Of a stretch of DNA of 64,000 nucleotides, positions 15,528 to 24,289 are shown piece after piece. The notes under the pieces were generated by a model that did no database searches, was not told where the DNA came from, and worked only from the letters and a program-made list of their open reading frames with translations. The DNA is from Streptomyces hyaluromycini. Its GTDB lineage: Bacteria; Actinomycetota; Actinomycetes; Streptomycetales; Streptomycetaceae. The translations under genes were made by a program, and so were the position numbers. The DNA is taken from NCBI RefSeq assembly GCF_002217755.1, contig NZ_BCFL01000026.1, positions 62,001 to 126,000 on the forward strand, written 5' to 3'. Position 1 is the stretch's first letter, and the number at the start of each line of letters is the position of its first letter.

Positions 15528-16898
15528 ATGACGACCGCACCGGACGACACGGGCGACGAGGCCCGCAAGCAGCCCCGGGTCCACTTCGACCGGCACGCCC
15601 CCGAGTACCGGCATCACTTCGAGGAGAAGACCCAGGAGTTCCACGGCGGTTGCCCGCTGGCCTGGTCCGACACCTACGGCGGCCACTGGGTGGCCGCCGG
15701 CAACCGCGAGCTGCTCGCCTTCGCCCGCGCCGGCGAGAAGCTCTCCAACGACCACGACGTGCACGGCGAGCGCCGCGGCTACCAGGGCATCAGCATCCCG
15801 GCGCCACCGCGCGGCAGGGGCCTGCGCGGCGGCTTCCTGGAGATGGACCCGCCCGAGCAGCGCGCCTACCGGGGCGCCCTCAACCCCTATCTCTCCCCGG
15901 CGGCGATCAAACGCTGGATCCCGTTCATCGACGAGGTGACCCGCGCCTGCCTCGACGAACGGATCGAGAGCGGGCGTATCGACTTCGTCGACGACCTCGC
16001 CAACATCGTCCCCGCCGTCTTCACCCTCGCCATGATGGGCATCCCGCTGAAGAAGTGGGAGCTGTACAACGAGCCCGCCCACGCCGGCGTCTACACCCCG
16101 CCCAACTCCCCGGAGATGGCCCGGGTGGTGGAGGCCCACATGGCGATGATCAAGGACATCGCCGCCACGCTCCAGGAGGTCCGGGCGACCCCGCGCCCGG
16201 GTCTCGCCGACGCCCTCGCCCGCATGGAGATCGACGGCAAGGCCCCGGCGGACAGTGACCTGATCGGTGCCCTCGCCCTGCTCATCGGCGGCGGCTTCGA
16301 CACCACCACCGCGCTGACCGCGCACGCCCTGGAGTGGCTCTCCGAGCACCCGGCGGAACGGGAGCGCCTCAGCCGTGAGCGCGAGGCCCTCCTCGACACG
16401 GCGACCGAGGAGTTCCTGCGCTACTTCACGCCGGCGCCCGGGGACGGCCGTACGGTCGCCGAGGACTGCGAGATCTCGGGCAAGCAGTTCAAGGAGGGCG
16501 ACCGGCTGTGGCTGTCCTGGGCGATGGCCAACCGGGACCCGGCGGTCTTCGCCGACCCCGACCGCGTCGACCTGGCCCGCGGCGGCAACCGGCACACCGC
16601 CTTCGGCCTGGGCATCCACCGCTGCATCGGATCGAACGTGGCCCGTGCGGTCTTCAAGCGGATGCTGCTCCATGTCCTCGACCGCGTCCCGGACTTCGTC
16701 TGCGATCCCGAGGGAACGGTCCACTACGAGACCATCGGCGTCATCCAGGGCATGCGCCATCTTCCGGCGACCTTCACCCCCGGCCGGCGGCTCGGCCCCG
16801 GCCTCGCGGAGACCCTGGAGACCCTCCAACGCGCCTGCGACGAGCAGGGGCTGGCGGAGCCGGTGACGGTACGCAAGGCGGAGGCGAAGCTCCGTTGA
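15528..16898 (+). CDS. cytochrome P450
   Basis: A 456-aa bacterial class I P450. The heme loop FGLGIHRCIGSN places the thiolate at Cys366. The I-helix is GGGFDTTTALTAHALEW, in which the usual acid-Thr pair is retained as D-T-T, and the K-helix motif is EEFLRY. It should hydroxylate a hydrophobic substrate using the adjacent ferredoxin. Its stop overlaps the TTG start of the DUF35-thiolase gene, suggesting action in the same pathway. Confidence 0.95.
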   Translation: MTTAPDDTGDEARKQPRVHFDRHAPEYRHHFEEKTQEFHGGCPLAWSDTYGGHWVAAGNRELLAFARAGEKLSNDHDVHGERRGYQGISIPAPPRGRGLRGGFLEMDPPEQRAYRGALNPYLSPAAIKRWIPFIDEVTRACLDERIESGRIDFVDDLANIVPAVFTLAMMGIPLKKWELYNEPAHAGVYTPPNSPEMARVVEAHMAMIKDIAATLQEVRATPRPGLADALARMEIDGKAPADSDLIGALALLIGGGFDTTTALTAHALEWLSEHPAERERLSREREALLDTATEEFLRYFTPAPGDGRTVAEDCEISGKQFKEGDRLWLSWAMANRDPAVFADPDRVDLARGGNRHTAFGLGIHRCIGSNVARAVFKRMLLHVLDRVPDFVCDPEGTVHYETIGVIQGMRHLPATFTPGRRLGPGLAETLETLQRACDEQGLAEPVTVRKAEAKLR

Positions 16899-18571
16899 GC
16901 ACGCCCGACGAGAAGCCCGGAGCCGTCCGTCCCCGGCCCGTGACCGTCCCGGAGACCGAGTTCTTCTGGACGTCCGGCCGCGACGGACGGCTCCGCTTCC
17001 GCTCGTGCGGCTCCTGTTCGTCCCTGATCCACCCGCCGCAGCCGGTCTGCCGGTACTGCCGGGGCCGCACCGGCGACCTCCGCGAGGTGTCCGGCTTCGC
17101 CACGCTCATCGGCTTCTCGGTCAACCACCGCTTCCCGTTCCCCGGCCTGCCCACCCCGTTCGTCGTCGCCCAGGTGGCGATCGAGGAGGACCCGAGGGTC
17201 CGGCTGACCACCAACGTCGTCGGCTGCACCTCGGAGGAACTGCGGCTCGGTATGCGCATGGAGGTGGTGTTCGAGCAGGTCGACGACGTCTGGCTGCCGC
17301 TGTTCCGGCCGTGCGCCGAGCAACCCCCGCCCGCACCGCTGCCCACCGACGAACCCGCACCCGAACGTATGCGGGAACACGTCCGTACGGCACCGGCCTC
17401 CCGCAGATTCGAGGAGCGCGCGGTCATCAGCGGCGCCGGAGCCTCCCGGATCGGCCGCCGCCTCATGGTCCCGCCCCTCGAACTCACCGTGGAGGCCTGC
17501 GAGAAGGCCGTCGCCGACGCCGGACTCACCTTCGACGACATCGACGGCCTCTCGACCTACCCGGGCGGCGGTGCCTACGGCGGCTTCGCCGAGGGCGGGA
17601 TCACCGCGCTGGAGTCGGCGCTCGGCATCCGCCCGGGCTGGCACAACGGCGCGGGGGAGACCTTCGGCCCCGGCGGCTCGCTGATCGCCGCGATGCTGGC
17701 GGTCGCGGGCGGCCTGGCCCGGCACGTGCTGTGCTTCCGTACGGTCTGGGAGTCGACGTACGCCGAACTGCTGAAGCAGGGCAGGATCCGCGCGGCCCAA
17801 CCGGCAGGCCCAGAAGGGTGGTTCAAGCCCTTCGGTGCCGTCTCCCCGGCGACGATGCTCGCGATGAACGCCCAGCGGCACATGCACCGCTACGGCACCA
17901 CCCGCGAGACCCTCGGCTGGATCGCCCTCAACCAGCGCGCGAACGCCGCCCGCCACCCGGACGCGATCTACCGCGACCCGCTCACCATGGACGACTACCT
18001 CTCCGCACGCGCCGTCACCACCCCCTTCGGCCTGTACGACTGCGACGTCCCCTGCGACGCCGCGACGGCCGTCGTAGTCTCCGCCGCCGAGACGGCTCCC
18101 GACCTTCCCAAGCCCCCGGTCCGCTTCGAGGCCGTCGGCACCCAGATCCTCGAACGCCCCGAGTGGGACCAGTCCACCCTCACCCATGAACCCCAGGTGC
18201 TCGGCCAGGCCGCCCACCTCTGGACCCGCACCGACCTCGGCCCCGCCGACGTGGACGTGGCCCTGCTCTACGACGGATTCACCTTCAACTGCCTGTCCTG
18301 GATCGAGGCGCTCGGCTTCTGCGGCATCGGCGAGGCCCGGGACTTCCTGGACGGCGGCAAGAACATCGCCCGCGACGGGGTACTGCCCCTCAACCCGCAC
18401 GGCGGCCAGCTCTCGCACGGCCGCACCCACGGCATGGGCCTGCTGCACGAGGCCGTGCTCCAGCTGCGCGGCGAGGCCGACGCCCGGCAGGTCGCCGGTG
18501 CGCGCACCGCGGTGGTCTCCAGCGGCGGGCTCACCCCCAGCGGCGTACTCCTGCTCAGGACGGACGGATGA
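16895..18571 (+). CDS. DUF35 OB-fold / thiolase-like (Ltp2-type) fusion, predicted retro-aldolase
   Basis: A 558-aa two-domain protein starting at a TTG that overlaps the P450 stop. Residues ~20-140 are a DUF35 domain with a zinc ribbon (Cys38, Cys41, Cys52, Cys55) and OB-fold. From ~165 a thiolase-like domain of the SCP-x/Ltp2 type follows, with ERAVISGAGASRIGRR, a glycine-rich active-site loop lacking the Claisen Cys, and PHGGQLSHGRTHGMG. In Mycobacterium, Ltp2 works with a DUF35 domain of ChsH2 to cleave a steroid side-chain beta-hydroxyacyl-CoA by retro-aldol reaction; here the two are one chain. The product would be a ketone or aldehyde plus propionyl- or acetyl-CoA. Confidence 0.88.
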   Translation: MSTPDEKPGAVRPRPVTVPETEFFWTSGRDGRLRFRSCGSCSSLIHPPQPVCRYCRGRTGDLREVSGFATLIGFSVNHRFPFPGLPTPFVVAQVAIEEDPRVRLTTNVVGCTSEELRLGMRMEVVFEQVDDVWLPLFRPCAEQPPPAPLPTDEPAPERMREHVRTAPASRRFEERAVISGAGASRIGRRLMVPPLELTVEACEKAVADAGLTFDDIDGLSTYPGGGAYGGFAEGGITALESALGIRPGWHNGAGETFGPGGSLIAAMLAVAGGLARHVLCFRTVWESTYAELLKQGRIRAAQPAGPEGWFKPFGAVSPATMLAMNAQRHMHRYGTTRETLGWIALNQRANAARHPDAIYRDPLTMDDYLSARAVTTPFGLYDCDVPCDAATAVVVSAAETAPDLPKPPVRFEAVGTQILERPEWDQSTLTHEPQVLGQAAHLWTRTDLGPADVDVALLYDGFTFNCLSWIEALGFCGIGEARDFLDGGKNIARDGVLPLNPHGGQLSHGRTHGMGLLHEAVLQLRGEADARQVAGARTAVVSSGGLTPSGVLLLRTDG

Positions 18572-18587
18572 CATCCAGGACGGTCGC

Positions 18588-19502
18588 ATGACCTCGCTCG
18601 AACCCGAACTCGCCCACGCGGTACGGCGGCTGGTGGCCGACGTGCACGGAGTGCCCGCCTCCGCGCTGCTCGCCGAGGCGCCCCGCCCGCAGGGCGTGAT
18701 CGTGGCCCTGCACGGCGGCGCCACCACCTCCGCCTACTTCGACCATCCCGGCCACCCCCGCCTCTCCCTGCTGCGCACCGCGGCCGCCGCGGGCTTCACT
18801 GTCCTGGCCCTGGACCGCCCCGGCTACGGCAGTTCGGCCGGACACGAGGACCGGATGGCCACGCCCGAGCAGCGCACCGACTTCGCCTACGAGGCCGTGG
18901 CCGCACTCCTTGACGGCCGCGAGCGTGGCCTCGGCGTGTTCCTGTGGGCGCACTCGGCGGGCTGCGAACTCGCCGTACGCATGGCGAGCGACCGGCGGGG
19001 CGCCGACCTGCTCGGCGTGGAGCTGGCCGGGATGGGCCGCGTCCACCACCCCCGTTCGGTGCTGGCGATGGAGGAGTGGCGGCGCGATCCCACGCGCACC
19101 CGGCCCAACCTCCGCCGCGCGCTGTGGGATCCACCGCACGCCTACCCGCCCGACGTGCACGGCGGCCGGCACATCGGCTCCGCCTCGCCCGCCTACGAAG
19201 GGCTCCGGGAGAACTGGCAGGAGGAGTTCGCCCGGCTCTCCGGGCAGGTGCCGGTGCCCGTCCACATCACCCTCGCCGAGTACGAACAGGTATGGGCGAA
19301 CGGCCCCGAGGGACTCGCCGACCTCGCCTCGATGTTCACCGGGGCGCCCCGGGTCGTCCTGCACGAGCAGGCGGGCGCCGGCCACAACACCAGCGTCGGC
19401 CGCACCGCCCTCGCCTACCACCTGCACGTCCTCGCCTTCGTGGAGGAGTGCGCGCTCGGCGTCCAGGCCCTGCCCACCGAGCGGCGGTACCGGGATGGGT
19501 GA
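18588..19502 (+). CDS. alpha/beta-hydrolase
   Basis: A 304-aa alpha/beta-hydrolase. The oxyanion segment is LHGGATTSAYF, the nucleophile elbow WAHSAGCEL (A-x-S-x-G rather than G-x-S-x-G), and a C-terminal AGAGHNTSVG holds the likely catalytic His. It could cleave an ester, lactone or thioester arising after the retro-aldol step. It starts 16 nt after the fusion gene and its end overlaps DoxX by 8 nt. Substrate unknown. Confidence 0.85.
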   Translation: MTSLEPELAHAVRRLVADVHGVPASALLAEAPRPQGVIVALHGGATTSAYFDHPGHPRLSLLRTAAAAGFTVLALDRPGYGSSAGHEDRMATPEQRTDFAYEAVAALLDGRERGLGVFLWAHSAGCELAVRMASDRRGADLLGVELAGMGRVHHPRSVLAMEEWRRDPTRTRPNLRRALWDPPHAYPPDVHGGRHIGSASPAYEGLRENWQEEFARLSGQVPVPVHITLAEYEQVWANGPEGLADLASMFTGAPRVVLHEQAGAGHNTSVGRTALAYHLHVLAFVEECALGVQALPTERRYRDG

Positions 19503-19995
19503 GGCCTCGGACACCGCCCTGCTGGCCGTACGCCTCGTGCTGGGTGCGGTCATGGCGGCACACGGCTGGAACCACTGGCGCGGCCCGGGCGGGATCGACG
19601 GCACCGCGCGCTGGTTCGGCGGCCTCGGCCTGACCCGGCCCCGGCTCCAGGCCTGGCTGAGCGTCCTCACCGAACTCGGGGCGGGCGCCCTGCTCGCCCT
19701 GGGCCTGCTGACCCCCCTCGCCTGCGCGGCCGTGCTGTCGGTGATGCTGGTCGCCGGACTGCTCGCCCACCGGCCGCACGGTTTTTTCGTGTTCAAGGAG
19801 GGCTACGAGTACGTCCTCGTCCTCGGCACGCTCACGGTCGCGCTCGGCGCCTGGGGACCGGGAAAGTACGCGCTCGACACGGCGGCGGACATCGCGGTGA
19901 CCGGCTGGGCGGGCGCCGGTGTCGTGCTCGCGGTGGGTGTGGTGGCCACCGCCGGTCTGCTGGCGGTGTTCTGGCGTCCGCGGAAGACGACCTGA
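19495..19995 (+). CDS. DoxX-family membrane protein
   Basis: A 166-aa protein with about four hydrophobic segments (LAVRLVLGAVMAAHG, LTELGAGALLALGLL, CAAVLSVMLVAGLLA, VVLAVGVVATAGLLAVF) and the DoxX-type HGWNH motif near the first helix. The family includes the small subunit of thiosulfate:quinone oxidoreductase, but most members have no known role; some affect membrane redox or thiol state. The overlap with the hydrolase indicates co-translation. Confidence 0.82.
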   Translation: MGEASDTALLAVRLVLGAVMAAHGWNHWRGPGGIDGTARWFGGLGLTRPRLQAWLSVLTELGAGALLALGLLTPLACAAVLSVMLVAGLLAHRPHGFFVFKEGYEYVLVLGTLTVALGAWGPGKYALDTAADIAVTGWAGAGVVLAVGVVATAGLLAVFWRPRKTT

Positions 19996-20010
19996 CGTGA
20001 GGAGGGCCCC

Positions 20011-20826
20011 GTGCGTGTGGGCTTCATCGGACTGGGCAGCCAGGGTGCGCCCATGGCCCGGCGGATCGCCGGGGCGGGACACGAGACGACCCTGTGGGCC
20101 CGCAGGCCCGCCACGCTCGCCCCGTTCGCGGACAGCGGCGCCAAGACGGCCGGCTCGCCCGCCGAACTGGCCGCCGCGAGCGACCTGGTGTGCGTGTGCG
20201 TGGTCGACGACGCCGACGTCGAGCAGGTGGTCACCGGCCCGGACGGGGTTCTCGCCGGGCTGCGCCGGGGCGGGGTGATCGCCGTCCACTCCACCGTGCA
20301 TCCCGACACCTGCCGCCGCCTGGAGGCGCTGGCCCGGACCTCTGGTGTCTCTCTCCTCGACGCGCCGGTCAGCGGGGGCGGCCGGGCCGCCGAACAAGGC
20401 AGCCTCCTCGTCATGGCGGGCGGCGACCCCCAGGTCTTCGCCTACTGCCGCCCGGTGTTCGAGACGTACGGCGACCCCGTCGTCCACCTCGGCCCGACCG
20501 GCTCCGGACAGCTCGCCAAGATCCTCAACAACGTGCTGTTCACCGCCCAGTTGGGGCTCGCCGCCGACGCGCTCGGCGTGGGTGCCGCCCTCGGCCTGGA
20601 CCGGGCCGCGCTCACCCGGGTCCTGCCCCGCGGCAGCGCGGCCAGCTTCGCGCTGGAGCGGGTCGCCGACGCGGGCGGCACCCTCGACCGCATCGCCGCC
20701 CACGCGGGCGGACTGCTCGCCAAGGACGTCCGCCTGTTCGCCGGCATCGCGGACACGGCCGGTGCCGGAGAAGCGGGAACGCTCCGGGAGGCCGCGCTCG
20801 CCGCCCTGGCCGCGATGGGGAAATGA
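20011..20826 (+). CDS. NAD(P)-dependent beta-hydroxyacid dehydrogenase (HIBADH-like)
   Basis: A 271-aa enzyme of the 3-hydroxyisobutyrate/6-phosphogluconate dehydrogenase family. Rossmann GLGSQG (7-12), substrate-binding DAPVSGGG, and catalytic Lys in GQLAKILNN. GTG start with GAGGAGGG upstream. It is the last gene of the long rightward run and may oxidise a short branched beta-hydroxy acid. A TetR gene follows after 86 nt. Confidence 0.9.
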   Translation: MRVGFIGLGSQGAPMARRIAGAGHETTLWARRPATLAPFADSGAKTAGSPAELAAASDLVCVCVVDDADVEQVVTGPDGVLAGLRRGGVIAVHSTVHPDTCRRLEALARTSGVSLLDAPVSGGGRAAEQGSLLVMAGGDPQVFAYCRPVFETYGDPVVHLGPTGSGQLAKILNNVLFTAQLGLAADALGVGAALGLDRAALTRVLPRGSAASFALERVADAGGTLDRIAAHAGGLLAKDVRLFAGIADTAGAGEAGTLREAALAALAAMGK

Positions 20827-20912
20827 GGCCAATCCCGTACGCCCTCTCGCCCTGCCGAGGCGCGCCTACATAGTGTGGGCGGGCACCTCTCCAACGGCGG
20901 AAGGGGCCCAAC

Positions 20913-21524
20913 GTGGTGTCGGCGAGGCGTCAGCAGATCCTGGAAGCGGCCCTGGAGGTCTTCGCCGAACGCGGGTTCAAGGGCACCTCGATCGACGCGG
21001 TGGCCGAGCGCGCAGGCCTCACTCGGCAGGGTTTGCTGCACTACTTCCCCAGCAAGAAGCGGCTGCTCCTCGACCTTCTCGCCTTCCGCGAAGAGCTCGC
21101 CCGTGAGCACCTCGCGGGACGCAGGCTCGGGGAGGACTGGGCCGGCGACTTCGCAGAGGCCGTGGCCTTCGAGGTGCACCATCCCTCACTGGCCACCGTG
21201 CAGACCGTGGTCCTCGCCGAGGCGGTCACCGGCCAGGAACCGGCCTGCGGCTACGTCCGGGAGCGCAGCCGGTCCCTCCAGGAGCACCTCACCGCCCATC
21301 TGATCGAGCGATACGGGGAGCGGCTGCCCAGCGGACTGGACCCGCGGACCGCCGCGGCCGCCGTCCTGGCCCTCATCGAAGGCGTCCACCAGCTGTGGCT
21401 CGTCGACCAGGACGCCGAGCGCTACCCCCGGATCGTGCGCGAGGCGCTGTCCGTACTGCTCGGCACCGACAGCGCCCCGGAGCCTCAACTGCCGCAGCCT
21501 CAACTGCCGCTGACGAACGGATAG
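20913..21524 (+). CDS. TetR-family regulator
   Basis: A 203-aa TetR protein with helix-turn-helix at about 8-52 (RQQILEAALEVFAERGFKGT, then LTRQGLLHYFPSKKRLL). The end EPQLPQPQLPLTNG is a short Pro/Gln repeat. GTG start with GGAAGGGG upstream. Its 3' end overlaps the convergent dehydrogenase gene by 25 nt. No GAGAAT-type operator was seen near it, so it probably answers to a different site. Confidence 0.9.
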   Translation: MVSARRQQILEAALEVFAERGFKGTSIDAVAERAGLTRQGLLHYFPSKKRLLLDLLAFREELAREHLAGRRLGEDWAGDFAEAVAFEVHHPSLATVQTVVLAEAVTGQEPACGYVRERSRSLQEHLTAHLIERYGERLPSGLDPRTAAAAVLALIEGVHQLWLVDQDAERYPRIVREALSVLLGTDSAPEPQLPQPQLPLTNG

Positions 21525-22351
21525 ATACGGGTGAAGTCGACGCCCGGCTCGGCCGTGGAGAATGCCTCCCACACCGCGTCCGTGACGGCGGCGAGCGCCG
21601 CCGCGCCGCCCGACTCGTCCACCTCACGCAGAAACAGCCGTACGTCCTTCGCCATCAGCGTGTTGCTGAACCCGGAGGCGTAGCGGCCGGTCAGCACCTC
21701 CTGCGGGAACTTGTCGAGGGTGGCCCCGCTGCGGCCGCTGGACGCGTTGAGCACCTCCAGAAGCACACCCATGTCCAGTCCGGCGGCCCGCGCGAAGGCG
21801 ATGGCCTCGCTGGCCGCCGCCAGTGCGGTCGCGGACAGGAAGTTGTTGGCGAGCTTCAACGCCTGCGCCTGCCCGGGTCGGTCGCCGACCCGGCGCCTGC
21901 GGTCGCTCAGCCCCGCGAGCACCGGCTCGACGTGCGCGCAGGCCTCGTCGGAGCCCGCGTACATGACCATCAGGGTGCGTCTGTGTGCCCCCGCCACTCC
22001 GCCCGACACGGGCGCGTCGACGTACGACAGCCCGGTGGCGGCCAGATGACGGGCGGCCGCCACCCCCACCGTGGAGGTGTCCACGACGTGGGTGACCCGC
22101 CGGTCCCGGGCGGCCAGGAGGTCGGCGACGACCTTTCCGCAGACCGTTCCGTCCGGCAGGCTGAGCACCACCGTGTCGGCGTCCCGGGCGACCTCGGCCG
22201 GGTCCGGCGCCCAGCGGGCGCCCACCGGAGTGCGGGCCGGACCGGCGTCGTCGTACGCCACCACCTCGAAGCCGCCGCGCACCAGGTTCGCGGCCAGCGC
22301 CCCGCCCATGTTGCCCAGTCCGATGAAGCCCACCGCCCCGCGCCCGCTCAC
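21500..22351 (-). CDS. NAD(P)-dependent beta-hydroxyacid dehydrogenase (HIBADH-like)
   Basis: A 283-aa member of the 3-hydroxyisobutyrate dehydrogenase family. GLGNMG Rossmann motif (about 11-16), DAPVSGGVAGA, and the catalytic Lys in ALKLANNFL. It overlaps the CMD gene upstream by 4 nt and is the last gene of a leftward operon ALDH-CMD-HIBADH. ALDH plus HIBADH resembles the distal part of valine-type catabolism of branched C4 units. Confidence 0.9.
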   Translation of the reverse strand: MSGRGAVGFIGLGNMGGALAANLVRGGFEVVAYDDAGPARTPVGARWAPDPAEVARDADTVVLSLPDGTVCGKVVADLLAARDRRVTHVVDTSTVGVAAARHLAATGLSYVDAPVSGGVAGAHRRTLMVMYAGSDEACAHVEPVLAGLSDRRRRVGDRPGQAQALKLANNFLSATALAAASEAIAFARAAGLDMGVLLEVLNASSGRSGATLDKFPQEVLTGRYASGFSNTLMAKDVRLFLREVDESGGAAALAAVTDAVWEAFSTAEPGVDFTRIYPFVSGS

Positions 22352-22719
22352 ACCGCCTCCCGGTCGGCGCGCACCTCGCGCAGGACCGCCGAGGCCTCGG
22401 TCCCGGCCGGGGCGCCGCAGTAGGCGGTCAGCTGGAAGAGGAGTTCGTCGATCTCGGCGTCGGTGACGCCGGCGCGCGGGGCCGCCTCCAGATGGATCCG
22501 GAAGGCACCCATACGGCCCGTCGCGGCCGTCATCGCCAGCACCAGCAGACTGCGGTCGCGCCGGCTGAACGGTCCGCCGCGGGCCCAGACCCCCCAGGCC
22601 GTCGCCGTGACGAAGTCCTGGTACCCGGCCGGCAGGGTGTCCGCCGCCGCCGTGCCGTCGTCGCCGATCACCTCACGGCGCACCGCCCGCGCGGCCCGCT
22701 GCCATCCCTCGTCGTACAT
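22348..22719 (-). CDS. carboxymuconolactone decarboxylase family protein
   Basis: A 123-aa AhpD/CMD-type protein of the PcaC-like length, with WARGGPFSRRDRSLLVLAMTAATGR and IHLEAAPRAGVTDAEIDELLFQLTAYCG-type helices. No CxxC pair is present, so peroxiredoxin-reductase activity of the AhpD kind is unlikely. It sits 18 nt after the aldehyde dehydrogenase and overlaps the dehydrogenase stop/start. In this window CMD proteins repeatedly neighbour NAD(P)-dependent dehydrogenases. Confidence 0.85.
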   Translation of the reverse strand: MYDEGWQRAARAVRREVIGDDGTAAADTLPAGYQDFVTATAWGVWARGGPFSRRDRSLLVLAMTAATGRMGAFRIHLEAAPRAGVTDAEIDELLFQLTAYCGAPAGTEASAVLREVRADREAV

Positions 22720-22737
22720 CAGCCATCCCCTCCGTGG

Positions 22738-24153
22738 TCAGCCCAGGCTCGCGCTGACGGTCTTGAGCTGCGCGTACTCGTACAGTGCCGCCAGCCCCTT
22801 CTCCCGGCCGTAGCCGCTGTGCCGGTAGCCACCGAACGGCGTCTCGATCGTGAGCGGGCCGCCGTTCACCGCCACCTGGCCCGCCTCGATCCGCTCGGCG
22901 AGCCGCAGCCCGCGCGCCAGGTCGCCGCTCCACACCGCCGCCACCAGCCCGTAGTCCGTGTCGTTGGCCAGGGCCAGCGCCTCCGCCTCGTCCCGGAAGG
23001 GCAGCGTGACCAGGACCGGTCCGAAGACCTCCTCGCGGGCGATGCGGGCGTGCGGATCCACCCGGGCGTACACGGTGGGCCGGATGTACAGGCCGCGCGC
23101 CTCGGGCCCCCGCGGGTACGGGCCGCCGCCGGTCGCGGGCGGCACCGGGGCGTCCGCCAGGAAGTCCAGCACCCTGTGGTACTGCGCCTCGGTGATCAGC
23201 GGGCCGAAGTCCACGCCGGGGCGCAGCTTCTCCACGGCCGTGACCACCCGGTCCACCACCTCATCGTGCACCGGCTCCTCGACCAGCAGCCGTGCGGTGG
23301 CCGAGCACACCTGCCCGGAGTTCGCCGCGACCGCCGTCACCGCGACGGCCACCGCCCGGTCGAGATCCGCGTCGGCGAACACCACCAGCGGTGACTTGCC
23401 GCCCAGTTCCAGCGTGAGCGGGACCAGCCGGCCGCCCGCCACCCCCGCGAGATACCGGCCCGTGGCCACCGACCCGGTGAAGGCCAGGCGCCGTACGCCC
23501 GGATGGGCGGCCAGGGCCTCGCCCGCGTCCGGTCCCGTACCGGTGACGACGTTCAGCACCCCGTCCGGCAGCCCGGCGCGGGTGGCCAGCCGGGCCAGGT
23601 GCACGGTCGAGAGCGAGGTGAACTCAGAGGGCTTGGCGACGACCGCGTTGCCCATCGCCAGGGCGGGGGCGAGGGCCCTGCAGGCCTGGTTCAGGGGCAG
23701 GTTCCAGGGGGTGATCACGCCGACGACACCGTACGGCTCGTACCGCGTGTACGTGTGGACGCCCGCCCCCTGCTCGATGACCGTGCCGTGCCCGGCGGCA
23801 CGCACGACCCCCGCGTAGTAGCGGAAGTAGGCCGCCGACATGTCCGTCTCAAGCCGCAGCTGCGCGGGGACCTTCCCGGTGCACTCCCGCTCCAGTCGCA
23901 TCAGGGTGCCCGCGTCGGCGTCGATCGCGTCCGCGACCCGGTGCAGGATCGCTCCGCGCTCGGCGGGGGAGCGGGCGGCCCAGCCGAGCCGGGCCCGTTC
24001 CGCCGCGGCGACGGCATGCCCGACGTCGGCCGCGCCGCCCGCCGCTGTCCCGTCGCCGGGCAGCCCGGTGGCCGGATCGAGCGTCGCCAGCCAGGTGCCG
24101 CTCGCCGGCGGCTCGGGGCGGCCGTCGATCCAGTGGTCGTGGCGTGTCGTCAA
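22738..24153 (-). CDS. aldehyde dehydrogenase family protein
   Basis: A 471-aa ALDH. The TTG at 24153 is the likely start, because GGAGGA lies 5 nt upstream and the protein then begins MTTRHDHWIDGRPE like its relatives; the longer ORF to 24339 runs into the Rieske promoter. Catalytic Cys is in NSGQVCSATAR, the Glu in LELGGKSPLV, and the EEVFGPVLV motif is intact. First gene of the leftward operon and divergent from the Rieske oxygenase operon. Confidence 0.92.
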   Translation of the reverse strand: MTTRHDHWIDGRPEPPASGTWLATLDPATGLPGDGTAAGGAADVGHAVAAAERARLGWAARSPAERGAILHRVADAIDADAGTLMRLERECTGKVPAQLRLETDMSAAYFRYYAGVVRAAGHGTVIEQGAGVHTYTRYEPYGVVGVITPWNLPLNQACRALAPALAMGNAVVAKPSEFTSLSTVHLARLATRAGLPDGVLNVVTGTGPDAGEALAAHPGVRRLAFTGSVATGRYLAGVAGGRLVPLTLELGGKSPLVVFADADLDRAVAVAVTAVAANSGQVCSATARLLVEEPVHDEVVDRVVTAVEKLRPGVDFGPLITEAQYHRVLDFLADAPVPPATGGGPYPRGPEARGLYIRPTVYARVDPHARIAREEVFGPVLVTLPFRDEAEALALANDTDYGLVAAVWSGDLARGLRLAERIEAGQVAVNGGPLTIETPFGGYRHSGYGREKGLAALYEYAQLKTVSASLG

Positions 24154-24211
24154 GAGCGTCCTCCACTCGTGAGAGCCGCGATGCCGATGACACGACCATA
24201 GGTTCCATATG

Positions 24212-24234
24212 CAGAATACGGAAACGCTATTCTC
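24212..24234. promoter_or_regulatory. weak GAGAAT-type operator (two spaced half-sites)
   Basis: CAGAAT (24212-24217) and ATTCTC (24229-24234) face each other but are separated by 11 bp rather than 3. They lie in the divergent region between the aldehyde dehydrogenase (24153) and the Rieske oxygenase (24290). Functional status is doubtful. Confidence 0.35.
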
Positions 24235-24289
24235 CAAATCAGAGACGATTGTTATCGTGGGGCTGTCAACCGACCGGAGGTTCCCACTC

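Noticed and set aside
16724..18727. 667-aa open frame on the minus strand
   Set aside because: It lies opposite the DUF35-thiolase fusion, whose zinc ribbon and thiolase motifs show the plus strand is coding.
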